64,000 nucleotides of DNA from NCBI RefSeq assembly GCF_014646995.1, contig NZ_BMOI01000009.1, forward strand, positions 1 to 64,000, in the 5' to 3' direction. This DNA is from Curtobacterium luteum (GTDB taxonomy: Bacteria > Actinomycetota > Actinomycetes > Actinomycetales > Microbacteriaceae). The translations under genes were made by a program, and so were the position numbers. This document shows, piece after piece, positions 16,723-25,436 of the stretch (the first letter of the stretch is position 1; every line of letters begins with the position of its first letter). Below the pieces are notes generated by a model, which had not been told where the DNA came from, ran no database searches, and saw nothing but the letters and a program-made list of their open reading frames with translations.

Positions 16723-17553
16723 ATGACCTCCGATCCCACACCGTCCGCGTTCGCCGACCTCGCCGAGTCCATCGCCCGTGAGGCCGCCGCCCTGGCAGCC
16801 CGCCGTCGTGCCGAGGGCGTCGATGTCGCCGACCGGAAGTCGAGCATCGTCGACGTCGTGACCGCAGCGGACCGCGAGGTCGAGGACCTCGTCCGGCGCC
16901 GGATCGCCGAGGCGCGGCCCGAGGACGCGGTGCTCGGCGAGGAAGCCGGTGGCACGGACGGGACGAGCGGCTTCACGTGGGTGGTCGACCCGATCGACGG
17001 CACGGTGAACTACCTCTACGGCCGTCCGGACTACGCGGTGAGCATCGGCGTGGTCCGCGGCGCCCCTGATCCCGCGACGTGGGAGCCGGTCGCCGGGGTC
17101 GTGATCGCGCCGGCCACGGGGACGGTGTTCCGGGCGGTCGCCGGCGGGACCGCGCTCCGTGACGGCACACCGATCTCGGCCAGCGCACCGGCGTCCCTCG
17201 CCGAGACGCTGCTCGCCACGGGGTTCGCGTACACCGCGGAGCGTCGCCGCGGGCAGGTCGCCGTGCTGGCGGAGCTCATCGGGAGCGTCCGTGACGTCCG
17301 GCGCGGGGGATCGGCGGCCCTCGACTGCTGTGCGGTCGGCGACGGCACGGTCGACGCCTACTACGAGCGGGGGATCAACCCGTGGGACATGGCGGCCGGC
17401 TCGATCGTCGCCGCTGCGGCCGGTGCCGAGGTGCGGTCCTGGCAGGCCGGCGACACGCGGTCGTTCCTGTTCGCCAGCCCCGGCATCGCAGACGAGTTGG
17501 AGGCCCTCCTGCACCGGGCGGAGGCCGCCGGGCTCGGGGTGGGAGCGTCCTGA
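16723..17553 (+). CDS. Inositol monophosphatase family enzyme (SuhB-like)
   Basis: This Mg2+-dependent, Li+-sensitive phosphatase fold of 276 residues hydrolyses inositol-1-phosphate or related sugar phosphates. Metal-site motifs are present: VLGEEAGG, the signature WVVDPIDGTVNYLYG, and the C-terminal GINPWDMAAGSIVAAAAGA. A longer upstream reading of the frame exists, but I take the ATG at 16723 because the promoter leaves no room for the upstream GTGs. Actinobacteria use such enzymes for phosphatidylinositol synthesis, but substrate specificity is not visible here. Confidence 0.92.
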   Translation: MTSDPTPSAFADLAESIAREAAALAARRRAEGVDVADRKSSIVDVVTAADREVEDLVRRRIAEARPEDAVLGEEAGGTDGTSGFTWVVDPIDGTVNYLYGRPDYAVSIGVVRGAPDPATWEPVAGVVIAPATGTVFRAVAGGTALRDGTPISASAPASLAETLLATGFAYTAERRRGQVAVLAELIGSVRDVRRGGSAALDCCAVGDGTVDAYYERGINPWDMAAGSIVAAAAGAEVRSWQAGDTRSFLFASPGIADELEALLHRAEAAGLGVGAS

Positions 17554-17702
17554 CGACGTCGACACCCCCGGACCGGGGGCACCTCCGAAGCGGGCCCGCG
17601 ACTGGCGGGCGGAGGTGTCCTTTGCTACCGTTCAGGAGTTCCGTTACCCGCTCGTTACCAACGGGCGCCGCACGCACCCCGATCAGGACCCGCACCGAAC
17701 GC

Positions 17703-18923
17703 ATGCCCCACGCCTCCACGCCGCCCGCACCGACCGACGTCACCGTCGACGCACCGACCCCGGTCGTCCACCTGACCCGACGAGCGCGCATCGAGGCCGA
17801 GCGAGCCGCTGCACGCACCCAGGCGCCCGTCGGGACGATCGACGAGTTCGCCGCGATCGTCGGCGCCCCGGTGACGGCCACCGCTCCCGCGTCGCCGCTC
17901 GACGTGGCGCCCGCCTCGCCCGCGATGCCGGCGGCGGGGGCCGGGATGCCCGCGTCCGAGGCCGGGCCGGTCACGCCGCCCGCACCGTCGTCCCCGGTCG
18001 TCGGTCCATCCGCTGCTGCGGCACCCGCGACGCGCCCCTCGGCCGCCGGGTCGAGCGCAGCCCGACGCCCGCACACCGACCGGCCCGAGGGCCGGGTCCG
18101 TGCCGCCCGCCGGCCCACGCCGGTGCACGGTCGTCGGCCGGCCACCGCGCCGGCACGCCCGGTGACCCGCGTGCAGCGCACCGCGAGCGCACCCGCCACA
18201 CCGGTGCGGACGACACCGGCGCCCACGGGGACCGCGTTCCGTCGGACCGCGTCCCGCGTCACCGCGGTCGGCGCCCTCCTGTTCGTCGCCGGCCTGGTCG
18301 TCTCCACGTCGCTGCCCGCACAGGCGCTCTACACGCCCGAGGCCGGCTCCACCGCGGCCCGCGCGGCGGCGTCCGGCAGCGCCCAGTCGCTCAGCGTCGG
18401 TGAAGCCGCGGACGGTTCGACCTCGCGCGACCAGTACACGGTCTCCGACGCCACGCAGTACGCCAACACCGACTCGTCGGCGTTCACGAACGACGCAGCG
18501 GGCACCATCCAGTGGCCGTTCCTGACCGGTGTGCCGATCACCTCCGGGTTCGGCGGACGCCAGGTCGCCGGCTGCTCGTTCTGCTCGACGAACCACATGG
18601 GCGTCGACTTCGCCCCGGGCGAGGGCACACCGATCCGGGTCGTCGCGGACGGCGTCGTGACGAAGGTCCAGGCGAACGACGGCGGCTTCGGCAACGACGT
18701 CTGGGTGACGCACGACGTCGACGGCAAGCAGTTCGTCAGCGTCTACGGCCACATGAAGGACGGCACCTTCAAGGTCGTCACCGGCCAGCAGGTGCACGTC
18801 GGCGACGAACTCGGCGAGGTCGGCAGCACCGGCAACTCGACCGGGCCGCACCTGCACCTCGAGATCCACGTCGGCGGGGTCCCCGTGGACCCGCTCGCGT
18901 GGCTCGAGCAGAACGCGAACTAG
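17703..18923 (+). CDS. M23 family metallopeptidase, membrane-anchored or secreted
   Basis: This 406-residue protein has about 180 cytoplasmic residues rich in Ala, Pro, Thr and Arg, one hydrophobic signal/anchor segment (GALLFVAGLVVSTSLPAQAL) and an extracytoplasmic lysostaphin-type domain. The zinc site is visible: HMGVDF (H-x-x-x-D), YGHM and the C-terminal HLHLEIHVGG. These enzymes cut peptidoglycan cross-links. The long basic cytoplasmic leader before the membrane segment is unusual for a plain hydrolase. The ATG has no obvious ribosome-binding site. Confidence 0.92.
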   Translation: MPHASTPPAPTDVTVDAPTPVVHLTRRARIEAERAAARTQAPVGTIDEFAAIVGAPVTATAPASPLDVAPASPAMPAAGAGMPASEAGPVTPPAPSSPVVGPSAAAAPATRPSAAGSSAARRPHTDRPEGRVRAARRPTPVHGRRPATAPARPVTRVQRTASAPATPVRTTPAPTGTAFRRTASRVTAVGALLFVAGLVVSTSLPAQALYTPEAGSTAARAAASGSAQSLSVGEAADGSTSRDQYTVSDATQYANTDSSAFTNDAAGTIQWPFLTGVPITSGFGGRQVAGCSFCSTNHMGVDFAPGEGTPIRVVADGVVTKVQANDGGFGNDVWVTHDVDGKQFVSVYGHMKDGTFKVVTGQQVHVGDELGEVGSTGNSTGPHLHLEIHVGGVPVDPLAWLEQNAN

Positions 18924-18985
18924 CGGGCCCCGCGACGGCACGCCCGGGCGTCCCACCCGGTTCCGGATGACCGTCGCGAGTCTGC

Positions 18986-18991
18986 TACTCT
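18986..18991 (+). promoter_or_regulatory. -10 box of the tRNA-Thr/tRNA-Met unit
   Basis: TACTCT lies 25 bp upstream of tRNA-Thr. The -35 region is not convincing. Confidence 0.5.
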
Positions 18992-19016
18992 CGTGTGGTG
19001 CCGTTCGCGGCACATC

Positions 19017-19088
<72 letters not shown>

Positions 19089-19121
19089 CCGACCCGGAGC
19101 ACGTTTCGGCTCCGGATCTCT

Positions 19122-19195
19122 GGCGGGGTAGCTCAGTTGGTTAGAGCACACGGCTCATAATCGTGGTGTCGCGGGTTCAAGTCCCGCCCTCGCTA
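19122..19195 (+). tRNA. tRNA-Met (anticodon CAT, elongator type)
   Basis: Acceptor GGCGGGG pairs with CCTCGCT (two G-T pairs), the anticodon loop is CTCATAA, and the T-loop is TTCAAGT. The paired first base pair and the lack of three GC pairs at the base of the anticodon stem favour elongator over initiator. Confidence 0.93.
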
Positions 19196-19229
19196 CACGA
19201 ATCGAACACCGAACGAACCGAACACCGAA

Positions 19230-19258
19230 GAACGGCGGCTGGATCCCAGCCGCCGTTC
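19230..19258. terminator. Terminator after tRNA-Met
   Basis: A perfect 13-bp stem with a 3-nt loop lies between the tRNAs and the convergent alpha-galactosidase gene. Confidence 0.85.
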
Positions 19259-19279
19259 TCGCGTCCCGCCCCGCCTCCG

Positions 19280-21499
19280 TCAGTCGACGAGCACCTCGGT
19301 CCACTCGATCGGTGATCCGCCGTCGTTGATCGCGACCGGGGTGAACCGGAAGCCCTCCGAGGTCCGCTCGACGGGGAGGCTGGCGCAGCTGCCGTCGGCG
19401 GCGTGCGCGACGGCGACGAGCCGACGGGCGTCCGGGCGCAGGATCTCCACCGGGTCCGGGTCGAGCGTCACGAGGCCGAGCGCCGCGGTGGTCCCGAGCG
19501 GGTCGTCCGTCCGGCTGAGGACGGCGACCCGAGCGGCCGTGCGGAGGACGTCCTGGTGGCGCGAGACGCCGCTGCCGTCGAGGCGGCCCGGTCGTGCGAC
19601 GAGCCCGGTCATCGCGTCACCCTCGTACCGTGCCCACGAGGCCGAGCGGGCGCCGGTCGAGCCGCCGAGGTACGCCGGCGTCAGCGGGCGCACGGTGAAG
19701 GTCGTCGTCGGGCGGGTGAGGGTCGCGAGTCCGTTGTAGCGGGCGATGTCGAGGCTGGAGGGTGCGGAGTCCCGGGGGTCGCCGTGGAAGGCGCCCAGGG
19801 AGCCGATGGGGCCGAACACGGCCGTGTCGAGCCAGATGTCGCCCATCTCGAGCCAGTCGTAGCCACCGCTGCCGTAGCTCGGCACGCCGAGTTCGCCGAG
19901 GATCGAGCTGAAGAACAGTCGCCGGTTCGCCTCGGCGTGGTACTCGTCCGCGTTGAGGTACATGTCGTCGGTCGAGTGCAGGTCGACGTGGTCGGTCAGG
20001 AGCGGCGACAGGTTGTAGTACATGACCACGATGTCGGGGTCGACCTCGCGCATGGCGCCGATGACGAGCTCGAGGGCACGGACGAGCAGGAGCTCGCCGC
20101 CCCAGGCACGGTTCGCGGGTGCCGCGTTGACGAGCGCCGGGAGCTCGTAGCCGAAGTCGAACTTCACGACGCTCGGCCGGTACCGCTCCACGAACGCCCG
20201 GGCCCGTGCCGCCAGTCGTGCACGAACCGGTTCCTGGGACACGTCGAACAGGAAGTACGAGTGGTCGTGGTTGCCCCGCCGCACCGGCACGCCGTCGGCG
20301 TCGCAGAGCATGTGCTCCGGCGACAGCCCGTGCGAGGCCGGGTCGTCGCACCGGAGGAACGCCGCCCACAGTCCCACCTCGACCCCGTCGGCCCGCACAC
20401 GGTCGAGGAACCGCTCGAAGTGCGGGAACCGCTCCTCGTCGTGCTCGAGCAGCCCGTACTCGCCCTCCCACTTGTCGTCGATCACGAAGACCCCCGGACG
20501 CATGCCGCTCGCACGCACGTCGTCGTAGATCGACTCGAGGGCGCCCTGGTCGAACCGGTCGAGGGCGGTCCCTGCGGCGCACTGGGCGCCCCACGTGTTG
20601 AACTGGGCCTTGCCGAGCGTCTCCAGCTGGCGGGCGGACCGCTCCCGGGGCCGGACCGTCCCGCGATCGCGGAGCGCGCGGTAGTACGCGCGGACGGCGT
20701 CGTCGTAGGTGTCGGCCACCGTCAGCACCCAGGACGCTCCGACCTCGAGCGACTCGCCGCCGGTCGTGCACTGGTGCCACAGGTCCGAGTGGGTCCGCAG
20801 CCACGGGCTCGTGCGGCCACGCCGGTGCCGGAGCAGGAGGTCACCCGCGGGCACGGCGGTGAGCCCGAGGCACCACGACGCCGACAACCCGCGGGTCAGC
20901 GCGCCCCGCTCACACATCGACCCCTCGATGCTGAACCCCGCGACGTAGTGCACCGGGAGCCCCCACTGCGCGGCCACGATGTCGTCGCAGTCGTTCGACC
21001 CCCGCCCGAGCCACGTGGTGAGGTCGAGGCGGAGCTGCGCCGGGATGACCGGACCGAGGGCGGACGACTCGCTCGCCCCCGGGTGCACGATCGAGTCGCT
21101 CTGCACGCCGGGCAGCGGACCCTCCTCGGACCACTCGGCGAACGCCAGCACCGACACGACCTCGGCCTCCCGGTCGGACCCGTACCCCGGTGCGTCGAAC
21201 CAGATCCCGTCGTCCGCGAGCCGGACCCGGACCGTCAGCCGGTCGGCGCCGTTGACGCCCTCGTACTCCACGGTGAGGAGCTCGGCCTGCCCGTCGTCGC
21301 CGTCGCCGATCGTCGTGAGGTCGGTGCGGCGGACCGACCCGGGAGTCGTCGGTCCCCGGTCGAGGAGGACGGCGGGCTGCAGCGGGGCCTCGAGGACGAG
21401 CAGCCCGCGGCGGTCGTGGAGCGTGAAGTGGTCGGTGTCCGGACTCCAGTGCCAGCGGTAGTCGCGGCGGGAGACGAAGCAGGGCTGTGCGATGGGCAT
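19280..21499 (-). CDS. Alpha-galactosidase-like glycoside hydrolase (GH36/clan D)
   Basis: This 739-residue enzyme is predicted to be cytoplasmic (no signal peptide). It has an N-terminal beta-sandwich (about 1-300) and a TIM barrel (about 310-620) with the clan-D stretches GVFVIDDKWEGEYGLLEHDE and VKFDFGYELPALV, whose Asp is the probable nucleophile. MYYNLSPLL follows, and then a segment with STDDMYLNADEYHAEANRR. Galactosidase activity is inferred from the fold; related families act on other alpha-linked sugars. The ATG at 21499 is preceded by TAGCGT seven bases upstream. It is divergent from an AraC-type regulator that probably controls it. Confidence 0.85.
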   Translation of the reverse strand: MPIAQPCFVSRRDYRWHWSPDTDHFTLHDRRGLLVLEAPLQPAVLLDRGPTTPGSVRRTDLTTIGDGDDGQAELLTVEYEGVNGADRLTVRVRLADDGIWFDAPGYGSDREAEVVSVLAFAEWSEEGPLPGVQSDSIVHPGASESSALGPVIPAQLRLDLTTWLGRGSNDCDDIVAAQWGLPVHYVAGFSIEGSMCERGALTRGLSASWCLGLTAVPAGDLLLRHRRGRTSPWLRTHSDLWHQCTTGGESLEVGASWVLTVADTYDDAVRAYYRALRDRGTVRPRERSARQLETLGKAQFNTWGAQCAAGTALDRFDQGALESIYDDVRASGMRPGVFVIDDKWEGEYGLLEHDEERFPHFERFLDRVRADGVEVGLWAAFLRCDDPASHGLSPEHMLCDADGVPVRRGNHDHSYFLFDVSQEPVRARLAARARAFVERYRPSVVKFDFGYELPALVNAAPANRAWGGELLLVRALELVIGAMREVDPDIVVMYYNLSPLLTDHVDLHSTDDMYLNADEYHAEANRRLFFSSILGELGVPSYGSGGYDWLEMGDIWLDTAVFGPIGSLGAFHGDPRDSAPSSLDIARYNGLATLTRPTTTFTVRPLTPAYLGGSTGARSASWARYEGDAMTGLVARPGRLDGSGVSRHQDVLRTAARVAVLSRTDDPLGTTAALGLVTLDPDPVEILRPDARRLVAVAHAADGSCASLPVERTSEGFRFTPVAINDGGSPIEWTEVLVD

Positions 21500-21506
21500 G
21501 ACCTCC

Positions 21507-21512
21507 ACGCTA
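21507..21512 (-). promoter_or_regulatory. -10 box of the alpha-galactosidase gene
   Basis: TAGCGT on the minus strand, seven bases (which read GGAGGTC), then ATG. Confidence 0.6.
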
Positions 21513-21560
21513 GGAACGATCCCGCCGGATGTCGTCCCACTCCGTCGGCGGAAACTCCGG

Positions 21561-21566
21561 GATACT
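21561..21566 (+). promoter_or_regulatory. -10 box of the first AraC gene, leaderless start
   Basis: GATACT, six bases, then GTG at 21573. The whole divergent spacer with the galactosidase gene is only 73 bp. Confidence 0.6.
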
Positions 21567-21572
21567 CGTGTG

Positions 21573-22494
21573 GTGACCACCACGGAGCACTCCTTCGGCT
21601 TCGCAGCCGCGGTCGACGAGCCCGGGCCGATGACCGCGGCGCACCGGCACGACGACGTCGAACTGCACCTCGGTGCCGCCGACGTCACCTACCTGCTCAA
21701 CGGCGTCCGGACCCGGATCCCCGCCGACCGGATCGCGGTCTTCTGGGCGGCGCGCCCCCACCAGCTCATCGACGTCGAGCCCGGGACGCGGGTCTCCTGG
21801 TTGACGGTGCCGCTGCCGGTGTTCCTGGCGTGGGGGCTGCCCGACGCGTTCGTCTCGGCGCTCCTCGGCGGCCACGTCGTGATCCCGGAGACGGTGGTCG
21901 GTCTCGAGGCGCCGGGGGCCGCTGCCGACCGGTTCGCTCGGTGGTCACGCGAGCTGGGGCGTCCTCCCGCGTTCGTCGACCACACCGCCCGCACGGAGGT
22001 GGAGGCGCTCGTCCGGCGGGTGTCCCTGGCCGACGACCTCGGCCGGGGGACGGCGCCGGCGAGCCCGGGCACGACCGAGCACGTCGCGGCCATTGGCCGC
22101 GTTCGTTGCCGCGCACTTCGCAGAGCCGGTGGGGGTCGCGGACGTCGCCGCGAGCGTGCACCTGCACCCGGGCCACGCGATGGCCCTGTTCAAGCGGGTG
22201 ACGGGCACGAGCATCGGTGGCTACCTCGCGCGGTGCCGGGTGGCCGAGGCGCAGCGGCTGTTGGTGTCGACCCGACTCCCGGTCGCGGACGTTGCGCTCG
22301 CCGCGGGGTTCGGCTCGACCAGCCAGTTCCACGAGCGCTTCCGGACGGCCGTCGGGACGACCCCGTCGGCCTACCGCCGCCGGACGTCCGCCGTCGAGGA
22401 CGAGGAGGGCCCGGGGAGGGAAGGGCCGGTCGGGCCGGACGCGCCGGCGCTCCGGTCCGGGTCGCGTCGGATCCGGACCGGAGCGCGTCACTGA
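21573..22494 (+). pseudogene. AraC-family regulator broken by a one-base insertion
   Basis: The cupin-like sensor half (21573-22092, including AHRHDDVELHL and FWAARPHQLIDV) and the DNA-binding half (from 22093, including VADVAASVHLHPGHAMALF and VADVALAAGFGSTSQFHERF) are in different frames. Removing one T from the ATTGG at 22092-22096 restores a single frame reading AAMAAFVAAHFAEP, matching RAATMAAYIADHAG in the intact paralog at 23.6 kb. The restored protein would be about 306 residues. Unrepaired, the first frame runs into antisense of the next gene. Causes could be a real mutation, a sequencing error or, less likely, recoding. Confidence 0.88.
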
Positions 22495-22507
22495 ACCGCT
22501 CGGCTCG

Positions 22508-23500
22508 TCAGACGGGACGCCCGGTCGGCTTGGTCGCGACGCTGCCGGCGCTGCAGTACGAACCGGGCGAGTGCACGCCGTGGGCGACTCGCAGTTCCGC
22601 GTCCCGGTCGTCGCTCATCCGTGGGGCGAACTCGCTGCTGACGTTCCAGGCGAACCCGTCGCTCCCGGGGTGCTGCCGCCGCCACTCGTCGAGTCCGAGT
22701 GCCACCAACCGGAGTCGCTGGTCGACGAAGGCTGCGTCCCAGGGCCCTTCGGCCAGGATCTGCTGGGCGGAGCGGAACTCGTAGTACACCGTCCGGCGGA
22801 GGGCGTTCGCGAGGGTCGCTTCGGAACCGTGCACCAGCATGACGTCGTGGACGAGGACGTCGCCCGGCTCGAGCTCCGTCTGCACCACGCCCGGGGCGTC
22901 CCAGCCGTACTCGTCCTGCAGTGCGCACACGTCCACCACCTGTTTCTGCGAGCCCGGGGCGACGCGGAGCGACCCGGCGCCCTTGCGGCTCGCGTCGAGG
23001 TAGACGTCCACGTTGAAGATGCGGTCGGTCCTCGGGTGCACGGCATCCTGGTGCCAGTCGATCGGGGCGCCGTCACCGGTGTTCTTGAAGACGAGTGACT
23101 CGTAGGTCGGGACGAAGTCGGGTCCGGCGAGGCTCTCGGCGATCCCGAGCACCTCCGGGCTGCCCAGCAGCTCGAGCGACGCGGGCTCGTGCTTGTCGTG
23201 CAGGTAGTTGATGCGGAAGAGCACCCGACCGGAGGGGCGGGTGGCGAAGTCGTAGTCGCCGTTCCCGGCCTGCTCGTCATCGAGCGCGTGGCCGTCGGCG
23301 ATCCACCGGTTGCTCGCCGCCTGCAGCTTCTCGAGGAGCGGCCCGCGGATCCGGCCCCGCAGGATCACGTACCCGTGTTCGTCGAAGTGCGCCACCTCCT
23401 CCGGGGTGAGGTGGTGGGCCTCGTGCCGGAGCGGTCGGTTCCGGTCGGGCAGTGGCGCGGTCGGGTTCCGGTCGGACGCCGGGGCGTTCGTGATGGTCAT
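22508..23500 (-). CDS. Phytanoyl-CoA dioxygenase family protein
   Basis: This 330-residue Fe(II)/2-oxoglutarate oxygenase family member has the iron-binding HxD in IDWHQDAVHPRTD and a distal His in VLVHDVMLVHGSEAT, followed by LRRTVYYEFRSAQQ with the oxoglutarate-binding Arg. Substrate is unknown; bacterial members hydroxylate varied small molecules. The ATG at 23500 has a strong GAGGAGGT box six bases upstream. It is divergent from an AraC regulator and shares an operator-like palindrome with it. It is convergent with the broken AraC gene, with only 13 bp between. Confidence 0.9.
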   Translation of the reverse strand: MTITNAPASDRNPTAPLPDRNRPLRHEAHHLTPEEVAHFDEHGYVILRGRIRGPLLEKLQAASNRWIADGHALDDEQAGNGDYDFATRPSGRVLFRINYLHDKHEPASLELLGSPEVLGIAESLAGPDFVPTYESLVFKNTGDGAPIDWHQDAVHPRTDRIFNVDVYLDASRKGAGSLRVAPGSQKQVVDVCALQDEYGWDAPGVVQTELEPGDVLVHDVMLVHGSEATLANALRRTVYYEFRSAQQILAEGPWDAAFVDQRLRLVALGLDEWRRQHPGSDGFAWNVSSEFAPRMSDDRDAELRVAHGVHSPGSYCSAGSVATKPTGRPV

Positions 23501-23559
23501 CGGGTACCTCCTCGAGAGGGTGGTCCCGCCCTGGTCATCGGCGGGAGTGGTCAGGTGCG

Positions 23560-23569
23560 ACGCTAAGGT
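23560..23569. promoter_or_regulatory. Overlapping divergent -10 boxes (phytanoyl oxygenase / AraC)
   Basis: TAGCGT on the minus strand (23560-23565) and TAAGGT on the plus strand (23564-23569) overlap by two bases, so the two promoters compete for the same DNA. Confidence 0.55.
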
Positions 23570-23570
23570 G

Positions 23571-23599
23571 GTGGATCGCGGAAGTCTTCCGCGATCCAC
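23571..23599. promoter_or_regulatory. Perfect 13-bp inverted repeat, likely AraC operator
   Basis: Perfect arms GTGGATCGCGGAA and TTCCGCGATCCAC are separated by GTC. It covers the expected start of the araC transcript and is centred near -32 for the oxygenase transcript, which suits autorepression plus activation of the target. Confidence 0.75.
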
Positions 23600-23623
23600 G
23601 CCGAGGAATCCAGGAATCCACCC

Positions 23624-24466
23624 GTGTCCGCGTCACCGCCCGAACCTCGCCTGCACGGCAACACCTTCGGCTTCTCGGCGTGGCGCGGAAGGTCGACGAC
23701 GATGGCCGTTCCGCATGCGCACAACGACGTCGAGGTCAACTACTGCCGGTCGCCGTTGACCTACGACTCCGGCGGTCGGGTGTCGACGCTGCCGCCTGGG
23801 ACGCCGTTCGCCTTCTGGGGTGCGAAGCCCCACCAGCTGGTCGACCTGGACGATCGGCACCCGCTGGCGTTCGTCACGATCCCGTTCGCGCAGTTCGCCT
23901 CGTGGGGTCTGCCCGCGGACGTCCGTGGCCGCCTGCTCGACGGCGGGGTGCTCATCGGGGGCGTGCCCGAGGACGCTCCGGACCTCGGAGCGGCGTTCGA
24001 CCGCTGGGCGTCCGACCTCCACTCCGGGGACGCCGCGCGTCGTCGGGCAGCAGAGCTCGAGGTGCAGGCGCTCCTGGTCAGGATGTCGCGCGGTGACTGG
24101 GCTCCCCGCCGCGCCGCCGAGCCGAACAGCTCGATCGCGCTCCGACGTGCGGCCACGATGGCCGCCTACATCGCCGACCACGCCGGCGCGGACGTCCGGG
24201 TCGCCGACGTGGCTGCGGCGGTCCACCTGCACCCCAACCGCGCCGCGGCGGTCTTCCGGTCGGTGTTCGGCACGACCGTGACGGCGTTCCTCGCCCAGCA
24301 CCGCGTCGCCGAGGCGCAGCGGCTCCTGCTGACGACCGACCTCGGCTCCGGGGAGATCGCCACCCGTGCCGGCTTCGGCTCGTCGAGCGCGTACCACCAG
24401 GTGTTCCGGGCGATCGTGGGGTCGCCGCCCCTCCGGTGGCAGCGAGACCACCTCGGCGACGGGTGA
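23624..24466 (+). CDS. AraC-family transcriptional regulator
   Basis: This 280-residue regulator has an N-terminal cupin-like sensor (PHAHNDVEVNYC, FWGAKPHQLVDLD) and a C-terminal double helix-turn-helix (VADVAAAVHLHPNRAAAVF and EIATRAGFGSSSAYHQVFRA). It is a close paralog of the frameshifted regulator at 21.6 kb. It is divergent from the phytanoyl-CoA dioxygenase gene across a spacer holding a perfect palindrome, so it probably controls that gene and itself. Ligand unknown. GTG start at 23624 without a strong ribosome-binding site. Confidence 0.92.
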   Translation: MSASPPEPRLHGNTFGFSAWRGRSTTMAVPHAHNDVEVNYCRSPLTYDSGGRVSTLPPGTPFAFWGAKPHQLVDLDDRHPLAFVTIPFAQFASWGLPADVRGRLLDGGVLIGGVPEDAPDLGAAFDRWASDLHSGDAARRRAAELEVQALLVRMSRGDWAPRRAAEPNSSIALRRAATMAAYIADHAGADVRVADVAAAVHLHPNRAAAVFRSVFGTTVTAFLAQHRVAEAQRLLLTTDLGSGEIATRAGFGSSSAYHQVFRAIVGSPPLRWQRDHLGDG

Positions 24467-24484
24467 ACGGGCCGGCCCGTGCGC

Positions 24485-24874
24485 TCAGTGGTACCCGTGG
24501 TCCGTCCGCCCGACGAGCACCCCGGCCGCCCGCAGCGCCGTCTCGACGCTCCCGGTGACCTGACGCCACGCGGCCCGCCGACGCTCGGTACCGATCGTCC
24601 CCCCGGCGACCGCGGTGCCGTGCCCCGCGGGACGGACCGTGATCGTGGTGGACGTGCCGGTGACGGTCGTCGAGACCTCGTAGCGGCGGAACTCCCGGGA
24701 CGGGTGGACGAGCGCGCCGAGGAGGATCGTGAGGAACCGGTTCCCGCTCGTCGCGGTGATGGTCCCGCCGGTGGAGGTGACCTCGTGGCCGCTCCGTCGC
24801 AGTGCGGCCCCGGCCACCTCCATCGCCGTGCGTCGGTCCCCGGTGTGGACCGCGTACTCCGTCCGTGCCTCCAT
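24485..24874 (-). CDS. Hypothetical protein, 129 aa
   Basis: This is not recognised. A mixed alpha/beta protein with an N-terminal AVHTGDRRTAMEVAGAALRR segment, a beta-rich middle (VTSTGGTITATSGNRFLTILLG, VSTTVTGTSTTITVRPAG) and a C-terminal helix. There is no signal peptide or transmembrane helix. I chose the ATG at 24874 because GGGGAGGGAG lies just upstream; a longer frame exists but looks non-coding. It lies between araC and the MaoC pair with no evident partner. Confidence 0.7.
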   Translation of the reverse strand: MEARTEYAVHTGDRRTAMEVAGAALRRSGHEVTSTGGTITATSGNRFLTILLGALVHPSREFRRYEVSTTVTGTSTTITVRPAGHGTAVAGGTIGTERRRAAWRQVTGSVETALRAAGVLVGRTDHGYH

Positions 24875-24973
24875 GGCTGCTCCCTCCCCGAGCGCGAGCG
24901 GCACCCCCCGACGCCGCTGCAGCAGCATAGCCGATGCGTACTCATGGAAACAGGGATGTCGGACGGCGCTCGG

Positions 24974-24979
24974 TAGACT
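24974..24979 (+). promoter_or_regulatory. -10 box of the MaoC/murB operon, leaderless start
   Basis: TAGACT, seven bases, then GTG at 24987. Confidence 0.7.
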
Positions 24980-24986
24980 GCCGGAC

Positions 24987-25436
24987 GTGTCTGTGAACCC
25001 CGAGCTCGTCGGCAGGACGTTCCCGCCGGCCCAGCCGTACCTGGTCGGTCGCGAGAAGGTGCGTGAGTTCTCCCGTGCCGTGTTCGCGACCAACCCGATC
25101 CACCACGAGCCCGAGGCCGCCCGCGCCGCCGGCTACGACGACGTCGTGGCCCCGCCGACCTTCGCGGTCGTCGTGCAGGAAGCGACGCTCGCGCAGCTCC
25201 TGGCCGAGCCCGACGCCGGCATCGACTTCTCGCGCGTCGTGCACGGGGAGCAGGCGTTCACGTACGACCGTCCGATCGTCGCCGGCGACGAGCTCACCGC
25301 GACGCTGACCGTGACGAGCGTGAAGACCCTCGGCGGCAACGCCATGGTCACCGCCGAGTCCACCGTGGTCGACGCGTCCGGCGAGCACGTCGTCACCGCC
25401 ACGTCCACCCTCGTCGTCCGGGGAGATGACGCATGA
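24987..25436 (+). CDS. MaoC family dehydratase, HadA-like subunit
   Basis: This single hot-dog-fold protein of 149 residues matches the FAS1-like/HadA N-terminal dehydratase family: VGREKVREFSRAVFATNPIHHE and VAPPTFAVVVQ. It typically lacks the catalytic hydratase-2 motif and pairs with a catalytic HadB-type partner, which follows immediately with ATGA overlap. Together they would dehydrate 3-hydroxyacyl thioesters. The start is the first of two nearby GTGs, set by the -10 box. Confidence 0.9.
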   Translation: MSVNPELVGRTFPPAQPYLVGREKVREFSRAVFATNPIHHEPEAARAAGYDDVVAPPTFAVVVQEATLAQLLAEPDAGIDFSRVVHGEQAFTYDRPIVAGDELTATLTVTSVKTLGGNAMVTAESTVVDASGEHVVTATSTLVVRGDDA

